Positions 18,363 to 26,979 of a stretch of DNA of 64,000 bases are shown one piece after another. Within the stretch, counting starts at the first letter, position 1. Each line of letters starts with the position of its first letter. The position numbers were made by a program, and so were the translations under genes. Origin of the DNA: Branchiibius cervicis (GTDB lineage Bacteria > Actinomycetota > Actinomycetes > Actinomycetales > Dermatophilaceae); contig NZ_JBHSWJ010000002.1 of NCBI RefSeq assembly GCF_042661605.1, positions 3,038,001 through 3,102,000 on the forward strand, given 5' to 3'. Under the pieces are notes generated by a model. It saw nothing but the letters and a program-made list of their open reading frames with translations. It ran no database searches and was not told the DNA's origin.

Positions 18363-19409
18363 TCAGCCCACGCGGACGGCGAGGAACTGATAGTGCCCGC
18401 CATCGCCGTACCAACGGCTGACCTCGAACGTGTCCACCGAACCAATCCGCGAAAACGCTTCGCGCACTTGCACATCCGAGCGCTGCACGAAGAGTCGGCC
18501 GTGCTCGTCAATCCGTCGAGCCGGCGGTTCGGAGCCCCACAAGCCCACCGATGCGAGTCCGCCGGGACGTACGACGCGCCCCACCTCCGCGACCGCGCGG
18601 TCGAATCCGTCGCCGTCCAGATGCATCAACGTGCTCATCGTCCACAACGCATCAAAGGAGTCCTCCTCGAACGGCAGATCGGACGCGCTCGCGGCCATTA
18701 CCGACAGACCCCGATCGGTACAGATGTCGATCGCCTCGGGCGTGAGATCCACTCCGCGGTAATCCAATCCGGCGTCTTGAAGCACGACCCCGTCACCGCC
18801 GCCGCCGCAGCCCACTTCGAGTACCGAGCGGAGGCCAGCCGATCGACACTGCTCGATGAATCCCGCCAGCTGCCGACTCCGGTTAGCGTGCAGAGTGCGC
18901 GTGGCGCGGTCCCCGAGTTCCGTTGCGTAGTAGGCAAGGTGGCGGCGCGCTACGGCCGACTCCTCCGACGCCAGAGCCTGTTTCGACCCGCTGGTCGTCG
19001 GCCCGAGCACGAGACCTGCCGGCGGAGCCGAGGGCTCGCCCCGCACCGGCGGCACCACGGCCACCTGATACTCGTCCTCGTAGACAACCTCGCCGGGAGC
19101 GTCGGACGCGCTCACCGACCACGCCACGCCGTACTTGCTCAGCAAACGGGTCGCCACGTCCACCCGCCGTTGCATCAAAGCCGGCACGGGTGTTTTGAAC
19201 CAGGTGATGACGCCCAGACTGTTGCCGTCGGCGTACTGCGGCGGCTCCGGCAGATGCGCAACGAACCAGTCGTCGATCGCGAGCCACAGCGCTTCGTCAT
19301 CCGGGGTCAACCGACCCGCGCGCCGCAGATGATCCACCGCCACGAAGACGCCGACCGGCAGACCCAGCCGCCCGTGGTAATCGGTGTGGACGCGCTCGAA
19401 CCGCGGCAT
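18363..19409 (-). CDS. Two-domain protein: uncharacterised N-terminal domain plus SAM methyltransferase
   Basis: 348 residues from ATG 19409 (MPRFERVHTDYHGRLGLPVG). Residues 1-125 look like a small actinobacterial domain seen as a stand-alone protein, ending at EYQVAVVPP. A Pro/Gly linker (about 126-150) follows, then a class I methyltransferase with motif I VLEVGCGGGGDG, the acidic loop GVDLTPEAIDIC, LPFEEDSFDALWTM and GRVVRPGGLASVGLWG. The target is unknown. The fusion is continuous in frame, with no sign of a lost base. It is the last gene of a minus-strand group with another methyltransferase and peptidase E. Confidence 0.82.
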   Translation of the reverse strand: MPRFERVHTDYHGRLGLPVGVFVAVDHLRRAGRLTPDDEALWLAIDDWFVAHLPEPPQYADGNSLGVITWFKTPVPALMQRRVDVATRLLSKYGVAWSVSASDAPGEVVYEDEYQVAVVPPVRGEPSAPPAGLVLGPTTSGSKQALASEESAVARRHLAYYATELGDRATRTLHANRSRQLAGFIEQCRSAGLRSVLEVGCGGGGDGVVLQDAGLDYRGVDLTPEAIDICTDRGLSVMAASASDLPFEEDSFDALWTMSTLMHLDGDGFDRAVAEVGRVVRPGGLASVGLWGSEPPARRIDEHGRLFVQRSDVQVREAFSRIGSVDTFEVSRWYGDGGHYQFLAVRVG

Positions 19410-19426
19410 TGCCCCAGCGTAGGGCG

Positions 19427-20179
19427 TCAGCGCCCGGGCACCGGCCGCAGTCTGAACATGATGATCCCCAGGTAAGTGTTCATCCACGCCTGTTTGTGCG
19501 GAAAGCGTCGCGCCGCTTCTTCCGACAGCCGCGGCTCGACGGCCGTCTCGATCCACAGCCCCGCAGCGGCAATGACGTTCAGCAGGTCCGACATCGTGAA
19601 GGTGCGCTTGGTCAGCGTGATCTGATCGTTCCACCCCGTGCGGTAGGTGTACGGCGACCCGGAGAAATACTCTTCGCCCAACCTGGTGCCGTTCTGCTCC
19701 GTGCGTTCGATCGCGTAGCGGATCGGTTGGGTGCGGGTCAGCAGGATGAAACCGTCCTCGGTGAGCAGGTCCCGCGCTTGGCGCAGTGTCGCCACCGGAT
19801 CGCGCGCGTAGCCGAAGGACTGGAGGAACAACACACGATCGAAGCGCCGGCCGGCTACCTCCGGAATGGAGGCCGGATCCGATAGATCACCCTGGATCAA
19901 GGTCAGGTCGGCCGGTTGGTCAGGTGCGAACTTGCCGCTGATGTCCACCCCGACACAGTTGACCGCACCGTCGCGCACCAGTGAGGCTAGCTTGCTGCCG
20001 TCGCCGCAGCCGAGGTCCAGTACTGATCGTCCCGTGACATCGCCCAGCAACTCGCGTTGCGCCGGCCACTCCACGAGGCGGTCCAACGAGTCTTCGCGCG
20101 CCCGCGCTCGTTCGTAAGCACCGGCGAGTTTTCGCCATGCCTCGCCCGCACCGTCGTCCCGGTCAGACAATACGCTCAC
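19427..20179 (-). CDS. Class I SAM-dependent methyltransferase
   Basis: A 250-residue methyltransferase. Motif I is SVLDLGCGDGSKLASL (about 52-67), followed by VGVDISGKF, a strand RFDRVLFLQSFGYARDPVAT and the post-motif LTEDGFILLTRTQPIRYAIE. The C-terminal half, with a Tyr/Trp-rich FSGSPYTYRTGWNDQITLTK, resembles small-molecule methyltransferases of the UbiE/methyltransf_25 type. The start overlaps the stop of the upstream peptidase E gene by 17 bp, so the two are cotranscribed. The substrate cannot be assigned. Confidence 0.85.
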   Translation of the reverse strand: MSVLSDRDDGAGEAWRKLAGAYERARAREDSLDRLVEWPAQRELLGDVTGRSVLDLGCGDGSKLASLVRDGAVNCVGVDISGKFAPDQPADLTLIQGDLSDPASIPEVAGRRFDRVLFLQSFGYARDPVATLRQARDLLTEDGFILLTRTQPIRYAIERTEQNGTRLGEEYFSGSPYTYRTGWNDQITLTKRTFTMSDLLNVIAAAGLWIETAVEPRLSEEAARRFPHKQAWMNTYLGIIMFRLRPVPGR

Positions 20180-20783
20180 CTTCTCCGTCTACGACCAGCG
20201 CCTGATCGTCCCGCAACGCCCAATACGACTGTCCTGCAGCTTCATACGCCCCGGCCACCTGCCCCAGGAGTTCCGTCTCCGGGTGACCGGGCGAGTTCAG
20301 ATGAGGCACGACCGGCCGGTCGAGGATGCTCAGCCCGTCGAACCGCACCTCGCCGTACACGCGCCGTGCCTCGTCCACCGGATCGCACACTTCCAACCCG
20401 CGCAGACTCGGAGCTAGCACACACGGGCCAGCCGAGAACCCGGCGTACACCACGCCGTCGTGCTGAAGGCGGTCGGTGACCCACCGATCGAATCCACTGC
20501 GTGCCATTGCCATTCGTAGGACGAACACGTTGCCGCCACGCACCCAGACGAAGTCAGGTGAGCTCTGAGCGTCGAACCCCGACCGTAGATCGACGTCATG
20601 CGCTGTCAACCCGATGGACGCCAATTGCTCGATCTGACGAGCGGTGTCGGCGACCCGACGCTCCTGGTCCGACTCCCCGTCCAGCGCGTTCATGATCACC
20701 CAGCCGCGGCGCTCACCGCCGACCATCCGCACGAATTCCTCAGGATGCGAGCCCAATTGGTACGACGACAAGTAGAGCCGCAC
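20163..20783 (-). CDS. Peptidase E-like protein (family S51)
   Basis: 206 residues from the GTG at 20783 (VRLYLSSYQLGSHPEE); a GTG two codons upstream is equally possible. The S51 nucleophile motif is YAGFSAGPCVLAP with S117, preceded by the family's VWVRGGNVFVLR loop. The later VPHLNSPGHPE matches the conserved His segment near the active site. Peptidase E cleaves Asp-X dipeptides, and some S51 relatives act on cyanophycin peptides. It begins one base after the stop of the TetR remnant and overlaps a methyltransferase gene downstream. Confidence 0.85.
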   Translation of the reverse strand: MRLYLSSYQLGSHPEEFVRMVGGERRGWVIMNALDGESDQERRVADTARQIEQLASIGLTAHDVDLRSGFDAQSSPDFVWVRGGNVFVLRMAMARSGFDRWVTDRLQHDGVVYAGFSAGPCVLAPSLRGLEVCDPVDEARRVYGEVRFDGLSILDRPVVPHLNSPGHPETELLGQVAGAYEAAGQSYWALRDDQALVVDGEGERIV

Positions 20784-20784
20784 G

Positions 20785-21222
20785 TCACCCACCCAGCAGC
20801 GCATGCCACTCGTCCAACGCTTCCCGCTGGATCTCCGACAGATCCCGCGCCGGCTCGACGGCAATCCATTGAGCGGACGATGCTCGGAACACGCCCAGCG
20901 CGAGTTCCGCGACCAGCCGCGCCGGGGCTGTCGGCACGTGCCGCTCTGTCAGGGCCTGCGCAAGCACCGTGGCCATCTCGCGCTCCTGGAGCGCGGGCTC
21001 CGCGTCGAGGATCCGCTGGCGCCGCCGGGAGAACGTACGCCGATCGACTGGGAAGCACCCACCCATACCTTCCAGTGCGGCGGCCAAGAGCGCTGTCTCC
21101 GAGGAGGTTTCGGGCTCCGCCCGGACTGCGTCCAGCATCGCGGCCTCCAACTCCGCACCCCCGTCGAAGAGGAGCTCTAGCTTGTCAGTGTAGTGGCGGT
21201 ACAAGGTGCACACTGGCGTCAT
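20785..21222 (-). pseudogene. 5'-truncated TetR-family regulator
   Basis: 145 readable codons. The sequence matches a TetR protein only from the end of the recognition helix onward (TLYRHYTDKLELLF, compare the usual VGTLYRHFPTKEAL), followed by an ordinary ligand-binding C-terminal domain ending DEWHALLGG. The first 30 or so residues, with helices 1 and 2 and most of the recognition helix, are absent. Upstream in the same frame is RCRSRGRL, which is not TetR-like, and the DNA there belongs to the AraC gene. I read this as a gene whose 5' end was lost at the junction with the AraC-VOC pair. A DNA-binding-deficient product is also conceivable. Confidence 0.65.
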
Positions 21223-21649
21223 GAGTCTGCCCCTCGAGCGACACCTCCTCCGGGCTCGCGACCTCGCCGATCACCGGTACGACGAGCCGATCGGTGTCGC
21301 GGACATGGCCGCGGCCGCCGGGCTCAGCCAGGCGCACTTCTCCCGCGCTTTCCGCGAAACGTTCGGGGTCAGCCCGCACGGGTACCTGCTCACCCGTCGC
21401 CTCGAACGGGCCGCAACACTGCTGCGCCACACCGACCACGACGTCGCCCGGGTCTGCGTCGAGGTGGGCCTGACCTCTGTCGGCAGCTTCACCACCAGTT
21501 TCAAACGGATGTACGGGCAGACACCGACGCAGTACCGCACGCAGTTCGCTGCGCACCCGGCGTTCGCGATCCCCGGCTGCGTCGTACGCCGTGAAACGCG
21601 GCCCCAACTGCGCACGTTTCGAGAAGACCCGGCCACCCCCACCTCGTAG
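21221..21649 (+). CDS. AraC-family transcriptional regulator (DNA-binding domain only)
   Basis: 143 residues consisting of little more than the double helix-turn-helix domain: DEPIGVADMAAAAGLSQAHF, FRETFGVSPHGYLLTRRLER, then VARVCVEVGLTSVGSFTTSF and FKRMYGQTPTQYRTQF. No ligand-binding domain is present, as in other short AraC proteins that sit beside VOC genes. I used the ATG at 21221 (MSLPLERH); a GTG at 21206 is in frame. The VOC gene follows 37 bp downstream, so this protein probably regulates it. Its start codon overlaps the remnant TetR start on the other strand. Confidence 0.88.
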   Translation: MSLPLERHLLRARDLADHRYDEPIGVADMAAAAGLSQAHFSRAFRETFGVSPHGYLLTRRLERAATLLRHTDHDVARVCVEVGLTSVGSFTTSFKRMYGQTPTQYRTQFAAHPAFAIPGCVVRRETRPQLRTFREDPATPTS

Positions 21650-21686
21650 CGTCGGTCGCACCGAACCCGCTATAGGAGGCACCCGC

Positions 21687-22109
21687 GTGAGCATCACCAT
21701 CTCCACCATCAATGTCTGGGTCCACGACCAGGAGATCGCCCTGGACTTCTGGACCGACAAGATCGGCTTCGAACTACGCTCAGACTGGACCTTCCCCGAG
21801 ATGCCCGGATTCCGTTGGCTCACCGTCGGCCCCAAGGACCAGCCGGACATCGAGATCGTGCTCATGCCGATCCCCGGCGCGCCCGTGTTCACCGAGGAGC
21901 AGCACGACCTGGTCGAGAAGGCCATGTCCTCCGGGTTGATCGGCGCCGTCTTCCTGGTCACCGACGATGTGCGCCGCGATTACGACACCCTGTCCGCCAA
22001 GGGCGTCGAGTTCTACGAGAAGCCGGAGGAGCGCCCGTACGGCATCGACTGCGGCTTCCGCGACCCCTCCGGCAACATGGTCCGACTCGCCCAGATCACC
22101 ATGCGCTAA
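21687..22109 (+). CDS. VOC-family protein (glyoxalase/bleomycin-resistance/dioxygenase fold)
   Basis: A 140-residue vicinal oxygen chelate protein: ITISTINVWVHDQEIALDFW at the start, GFRWLTVGPKDQPDIEIVLM in the middle, and DCGFRDPSGNMVRLAQITMR at the end. A strong Shine-Dalgarno (AGGAGG near 21675) precedes GTG 21687, which fixes the start. Possible metal ligands include the E in DIEIVLM, while the first position is N in INVW rather than the usual His. The activity (isomerase, thiol transferase or binding protein) cannot be chosen. It is probably coexpressed with the AraC gene. Confidence 0.88.
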   Translation: MSITISTINVWVHDQEIALDFWTDKIGFELRSDWTFPEMPGFRWLTVGPKDQPDIEIVLMPIPGAPVFTEEQHDLVEKAMSSGLIGAVFLVTDDVRRDYDTLSAKGVEFYEKPEERPYGIDCGFRDPSGNMVRLAQITMR

Positions 22110-22125
22110 GTCCCGTCCACGTACG

Positions 22126-22161
22126 GCGAAGGCCGCCCTCCCGTGGGAGAGCGGCCTTCGC
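22126..22161. terminator. Strong hairpin between VOC gene and groL
   Basis: GCGAAGGCCGC (22126-22136) pairs perfectly with GCGGCCTTCGC (22151-22161), and the interior contains CTCCC-GT-GGGAG, so nearly the whole 36-nt element is base-paired. It lies between the convergent VOC gene (stop 22109) and groL (stop 22289) and probably ends the VOC transcript. No T-tract follows. Confidence 0.75.
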
Positions 22162-22288
22162 TTCGTGCAGGTGGGATCGCGCGGGCCCGGACTGAGCCCG
22201 TTGTCCTACTCCGTCGGGTTCCGACTCCGGCCGTCGACTCGGCTAGCGCCTCGTCGACAACCTTCGCTTCACCCTCGGTCGTACGGAC

Positions 22289-23917
<1,629 letters not shown>

Positions 23918-24035
23918 GTGCGGTAGTCCTCCCACACGTCGCGTTACGGGCTGGCCGCACGACGCCCGCGACGGACGAACCGGGCCGATGAACTCACGTC
24001 ATTCACCGGGCGCGGCTCTCGCCGGACGGCCACTT

Positions 24036-24062
24036 TTGTCACTCTCAGGACGAGAGTGCTAA
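24036..24062. promoter_or_regulatory. CIRCE element 1 (HrcA operator)
   Basis: TTGTCACTC, nine bases, then GAGTGCTAA matches the CIRCE consensus TTAGCACTC-N9-GAGTGCTAA at 16 of 18 positions. It lies about 120 bp upstream of groL on the minus strand. HrcA binding represses groL in the absence of heat stress (established for CIRCE). Confidence 0.9.
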
Positions 24063-24070
24063 CGCCATTA

Positions 24071-24097
24071 TTGGCACTCTCGGCCTGTGAGTGCAAA
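24071..24097. promoter_or_regulatory. CIRCE element 2 (HrcA operator)
   Basis: TTGGCACTC, nine bases, then GAGTGCAAA is a second CIRCE copy, matching the consensus at 16 of 18 positions and placed 8 bp from the first. Start-to-start spacing is 35 bp, so the two sites are not on exactly the same helix face. The element also borders the upstream region of the divergent phospholipid operon. Confidence 0.85.
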
Positions 24098-24152
24098 CGA
24101 TCCGACCCCTCAATCGTGCTTGGATGAACGAACGTCACAGGGAAGGGGTCCC

Positions 24153-24755
24153 GTGCAAGGTCTCTATGCGCTCAAGCCGTGGTACGCACGCCGCCTGAGG
24201 GGCATCACCGACGCGGCCGTGCGCCGCGGCATCTCCCCCGACGTCTTCACCGCGATCGGAGTGCTCGGTGCCGCCATCGCCGCCGTGGTCATCTGGCGCG
24301 GCTGGTGGTGGGTCGCGCTGATCGCGCTCGCGGTGCGCCTGGCCGGAGCCAACCTGGACGGTGCCGTCGCCCGGGCCCGCGGCGTCAGCCGGCCGTGGGG
24401 TTTCGTGCTCAACGAGATCGGCGACCGGGTCAGCGACCTGCTGATGTTCGCCGGACTGACCGCGCTGGCTGCTCGCACGTACGACGGGTGGTCCAGTGCC
24501 CAGGTCGGTTACGTGCTGGTGGCTGCCCTGGCCGCAAGCCTGCCGACGTTCGCGTCCCTCGCCGCCGCCGGAGCCGGTGCCGCCCGCCGCAACGGCGGAC
24601 CGTTCGGCAAGACGGAGAGGTGCCTGGTCGCCGTACTCGCCACCGCCTTCCCCGGCGCCCTCACCTTCTGGGCGGGGCTGATCGTGGTGGGCTCGTTGGG
24701 TACGGCGATCGCCCGGCTGACCGCGACCCACCGTGAGCTGGCGGTCGCCGGATGA
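24153..24755 (+). CDS. CDP-alcohol phosphatidyltransferase family protein with altered catalytic motif
   Basis: 200 residues from the GTG at 24153, which follows GGAAGGGG; an in-frame GTG at 24087 lies within CIRCE element 2 and is unlikely. It has several TM segments. The family motif is D-x2-D-G-x2-A-R-x8-G-x3-D-x3-D. Here the spacing is exact (D69 G70, A73 R74, G83, D91), but the first Asp is A66 and the third is N87. Two of the four metal-binding Asp are therefore missing, so standard CDP-alcohol transfer is doubtful. It is the first gene of an operon with a CdsA-like and a PlsC-like gene. Confidence 0.85.
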   Translation: MQGLYALKPWYARRLRGITDAAVRRGISPDVFTAIGVLGAAIAAVVIWRGWWWVALIALAVRLAGANLDGAVARARGVSRPWGFVLNEIGDRVSDLLMFAGLTALAARTYDGWSSAQVGYVLVAALAASLPTFASLAAAGAGAARRNGGPFGKTERCLVAVLATAFPGALTFWAGLIVVGSLGTAIARLTATHRELAVAG

Positions 24756-25675
24756 ATCTGCCCAGCGCACTGACCGACCGGTACGTCGAGTTGCTGCACC
24801 TGGACCGAAGCTCGCTGCGGATCGACGTCGACGCGGGCCCTTTCTCGGTCCATCTCGGCGGTCGTGGCGTGTTCTTCCTGATCGTCACCGTCGCGATCCT
24901 GGCCATCGCCGGGGCCGCGGTACTGGCCTCGGGCAAGCAGGAACTGCGGCAGAAGTGGCTCACCTGGGTGCTGATCCTGCCGGTCGTCGGCATCCCCATC
25001 TGGCTCGGCAAGGGCACGACGGCGGCGCTGGCGATCGTGCTGGCGGTGATCGCCAGCGCCGAGTACGCCCGAATGATCGTGTTGCCGCGCCCCGAACGGC
25101 TGATCCTGCTCGGGTGCGCCGTCGCCTACCCGTTGCTGGCGTGGCTGCGACCGTCCTACCTCGCACTGGTGCCTTTGGTCGTGCTGTTGTGCGCGCTGCC
25201 GTCGATCTTCGAGGGCGACCTGACCGACGGGGTGCGACGGACCGCCTTCACCGGGTTCGGCACCGTCTGGATCGCCTGGTCACTGGCGCACCTGGTGATC
25301 CTGTGGGAGAACGCCTTCCTGGTCTGTTTCGCCGCCGCTGCCACGGACGTGGCGGCGTGGTGCGGCGGCAAGGGCTTCAAACGGTTCGCCTGGGGTGCGC
25401 GGCCCTTGTCGCCGCTGAGCCCGAACAAAACCGTCGGCGGCCTGGTCGGCGCGGTGCTCGGCGCCGTGATCGTGCTGACCCTCCTGGGCACCATCTCGGT
25501 CGGCCTGGTCATCGCGGTCGCCTTCGGTGGTGTGCTGGGCGACCTGCTGGAGTCGATGTTCAAACGACAGGCCGGGGTGAAGGACGCCGGCGACTGGCTG
25601 CCCGGCTTCGGCGGCCTCCTGGACCGCATCGACTCCCTGCTGTTGGTGCTCCCGCTCGCGGCGGTGCTGGCGTGA
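24752..25675 (+). CDS. Phosphatidate cytidylyltransferase-like membrane protein (CdsA family)
   Basis: 307 residues with about eight TM segments. The C-terminal signature SMFKRQAGVKDAGDWLPGFG followed by GLLDRID matches the CdsA pattern S-x-x-K-R-x4-K-D ... P-G-x-G-G-x-x-D-R-x-D, with F where most members have H. The middle region has CFAAAATDVAAWCGGKGFKR and PLSPNKTVGGLVGA, both typical. CdsA makes CDP-diacylglycerol from phosphatidate and CTP. An ATGA overlap with the gene before it and a GTGA overlap with the gene after show tight coupling. It is probably a second, accessory CdsA, because the housekeeping copy usually lies near frr and pyrH. Confidence 0.9.
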   Translation: MNLPSALTDRYVELLHLDRSSLRIDVDAGPFSVHLGGRGVFFLIVTVAILAIAGAAVLASGKQELRQKWLTWVLILPVVGIPIWLGKGTTAALAIVLAVIASAEYARMIVLPRPERLILLGCAVAYPLLAWLRPSYLALVPLVVLLCALPSIFEGDLTDGVRRTAFTGFGTVWIAWSLAHLVILWENAFLVCFAAAATDVAAWCGGKGFKRFAWGARPLSPLSPNKTVGGLVGAVLGAVIVLTLLGTISVGLVIAVAFGGVLGDLLESMFKRQAGVKDAGDWLPGFGGLLDRIDSLLLVLPLAAVLA

Positions 25676-26870
25676 GGTTCCCAAGGGCCAGTGATCGTCC
25701 GCATCTGCCGAGTCTGTTGCGCCGCGGGCTGTGGCAGGGGTGTGCGCGCTGGCCGGCGGCTTGTCGGTGACCGGCGACCTGCCGCCCAGCCCGGACGGAC
25801 GAGGACGGTTGCTGGTCGCCAACCACTCATCGCACGCCGACACCGCCGTGTTGATGGCCGGTCTACCGCCCTCGGGCAAACCGGTCTTCGCCGCGGCGGC
25901 CGACTACTGGTTCGACGTGTGGTGGCGCCGCCTGTTGGTGTCCGGGCTGGCCGGAGCGCTGCCCGTACGTCGCCACGAACGCGGCGCGTACGCCGGGCTC
26001 TTGCAGGCTGCCCGGGGTGCCATCGACGATGGCCGGACGGTGGTGCTCTACCCCGAGGGCACCCGCAGCACTGACGGAACTGTCAGCGAATTCGCCTCCG
26101 GCGCTTCACGATTGGCCCGCGACCTGGAGGTCGACGTCATCCCGGTCGCGTTGCTCGGCACCGGCGACGTGCTACCCAAACGGGGCCGTTTCCGACCGGG
26201 CCGGATGGAGCTGCGGATCGCACCGCCGCTGCACGAGCCCACCCCGGAGCAACTGCGCACCCGCGTGACGGCCCTGCTGGGGCAGGGCCCGGCCGCGGCG
26301 AAGACCTCCCGGACCTGGCGTGGCGTGCACGCACTGGTGGACAGCCGCTGGGGGCTGTTGCTGGCCGGCGGCTGGGGTTTCGCCGAAGCGATCAGTTGGC
26401 CGGTGATGGCGGAGATGTCCCTGGTCTTCTTCGCTGCTGCGGAGCCAGCCCGGATCCCGAAGTTCTCCGGCGCGCTGATCGCCGGCTCCCTGACCGGAGT
26501 CCTGGTCACTGCTGTCGCGGCCCGGCACGGTCGCACTTTCCCTGCACCCTGGACGACGCCGCGGATGTGGCGGACCGCGGCGGGCCACCTGGCCAGCGAG
26601 GGTTCTCGAGGCATTCTGCACCAGGCTCTGAACGGAGTCCCGGTCAAGGTGTACGCCCGCACCGCCGGCGAACTACGGCTCGAGCTGGTTCCCTTCGCCG
26701 GCTGGGTCGCGGTGGAGCGCGGCGCCCGGTTGGGTGCGATCGCCGTCGGCGTGTACGGCGCGGCCACCTTCCTCAGTCCGTGGTTACGCCGGCTCTACGG
26801 GCAGTACCTCGCGGCGACGGGCGTCGGCTTCACCGTGGCGATCCGCCAGATCGTCCGCGCCTGGTCCTGA
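25672..26870 (+). CDS. PlsC-type acyltransferase with C-terminal membrane domain (one frame break)
   Basis: 399 residues after repair. The GTG at 25672 overlaps the CdsA stop. The frame breaks at the G4 run 25737-25740, and one extra G joins LLRRGLWQG to VCALAGGLSVTGDLP. The acyltransferase domain has the H-x4-D motif VANHSSHADTAVL and the YPEGTRSTDG motif of 1-acylglycerol-3-phosphate acyltransferases. From about residue 220 a further domain with four or so TM segments follows (GFAEAISWPVMAEMSLVFF, AVGVYGAATFLSPWLRRLYG). It completes an acyltransferase, cytidylyltransferase and phosphatidyltransferase set. Confidence 0.85.
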
Positions 26871-26902
26871 GCCGGACGACGAGCCGAGACCGCTGGCCGC
26901 AG

Positions 26903-26941
26903 TTCGCGGGCTTCATGACTGCGAGTCATGAAGCCCGCGAA
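26903..26941. terminator. 39-bp perfect hairpin between convergent genes
   Basis: TTCGCGGGCTTCATGACT (26903-26920), loop GCG, and AGTCATGAAGCCCGCGAA (26924-26941) form a perfect 18-bp stem. It lies between the convergent acyltransferase (stop 26870) and FadB-type gene (stop 26980), so it is a likely bidirectional terminator. The perfection of the stem is unusual. Confidence 0.75.
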
Positions 26942-26979
26942 CAAGGTCAGGCGTGTCTGGTGCTGACCGCCGCGTCGGA

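Noticed and set aside
20785..21222. An intact, short TetR regulator
   Set aside because: The helix-turn-helix region is missing and upstream codons are not TetR-like, so a functional DNA-binding repressor is unlikely.
24087..24152. An upstream GTG start for the CDP-alcohol phosphatidyltransferase
   Set aside because: That start lies inside CIRCE element 2 and encodes a polar stretch unlike the family. GTG 24153 has a good Shine-Dalgarno.
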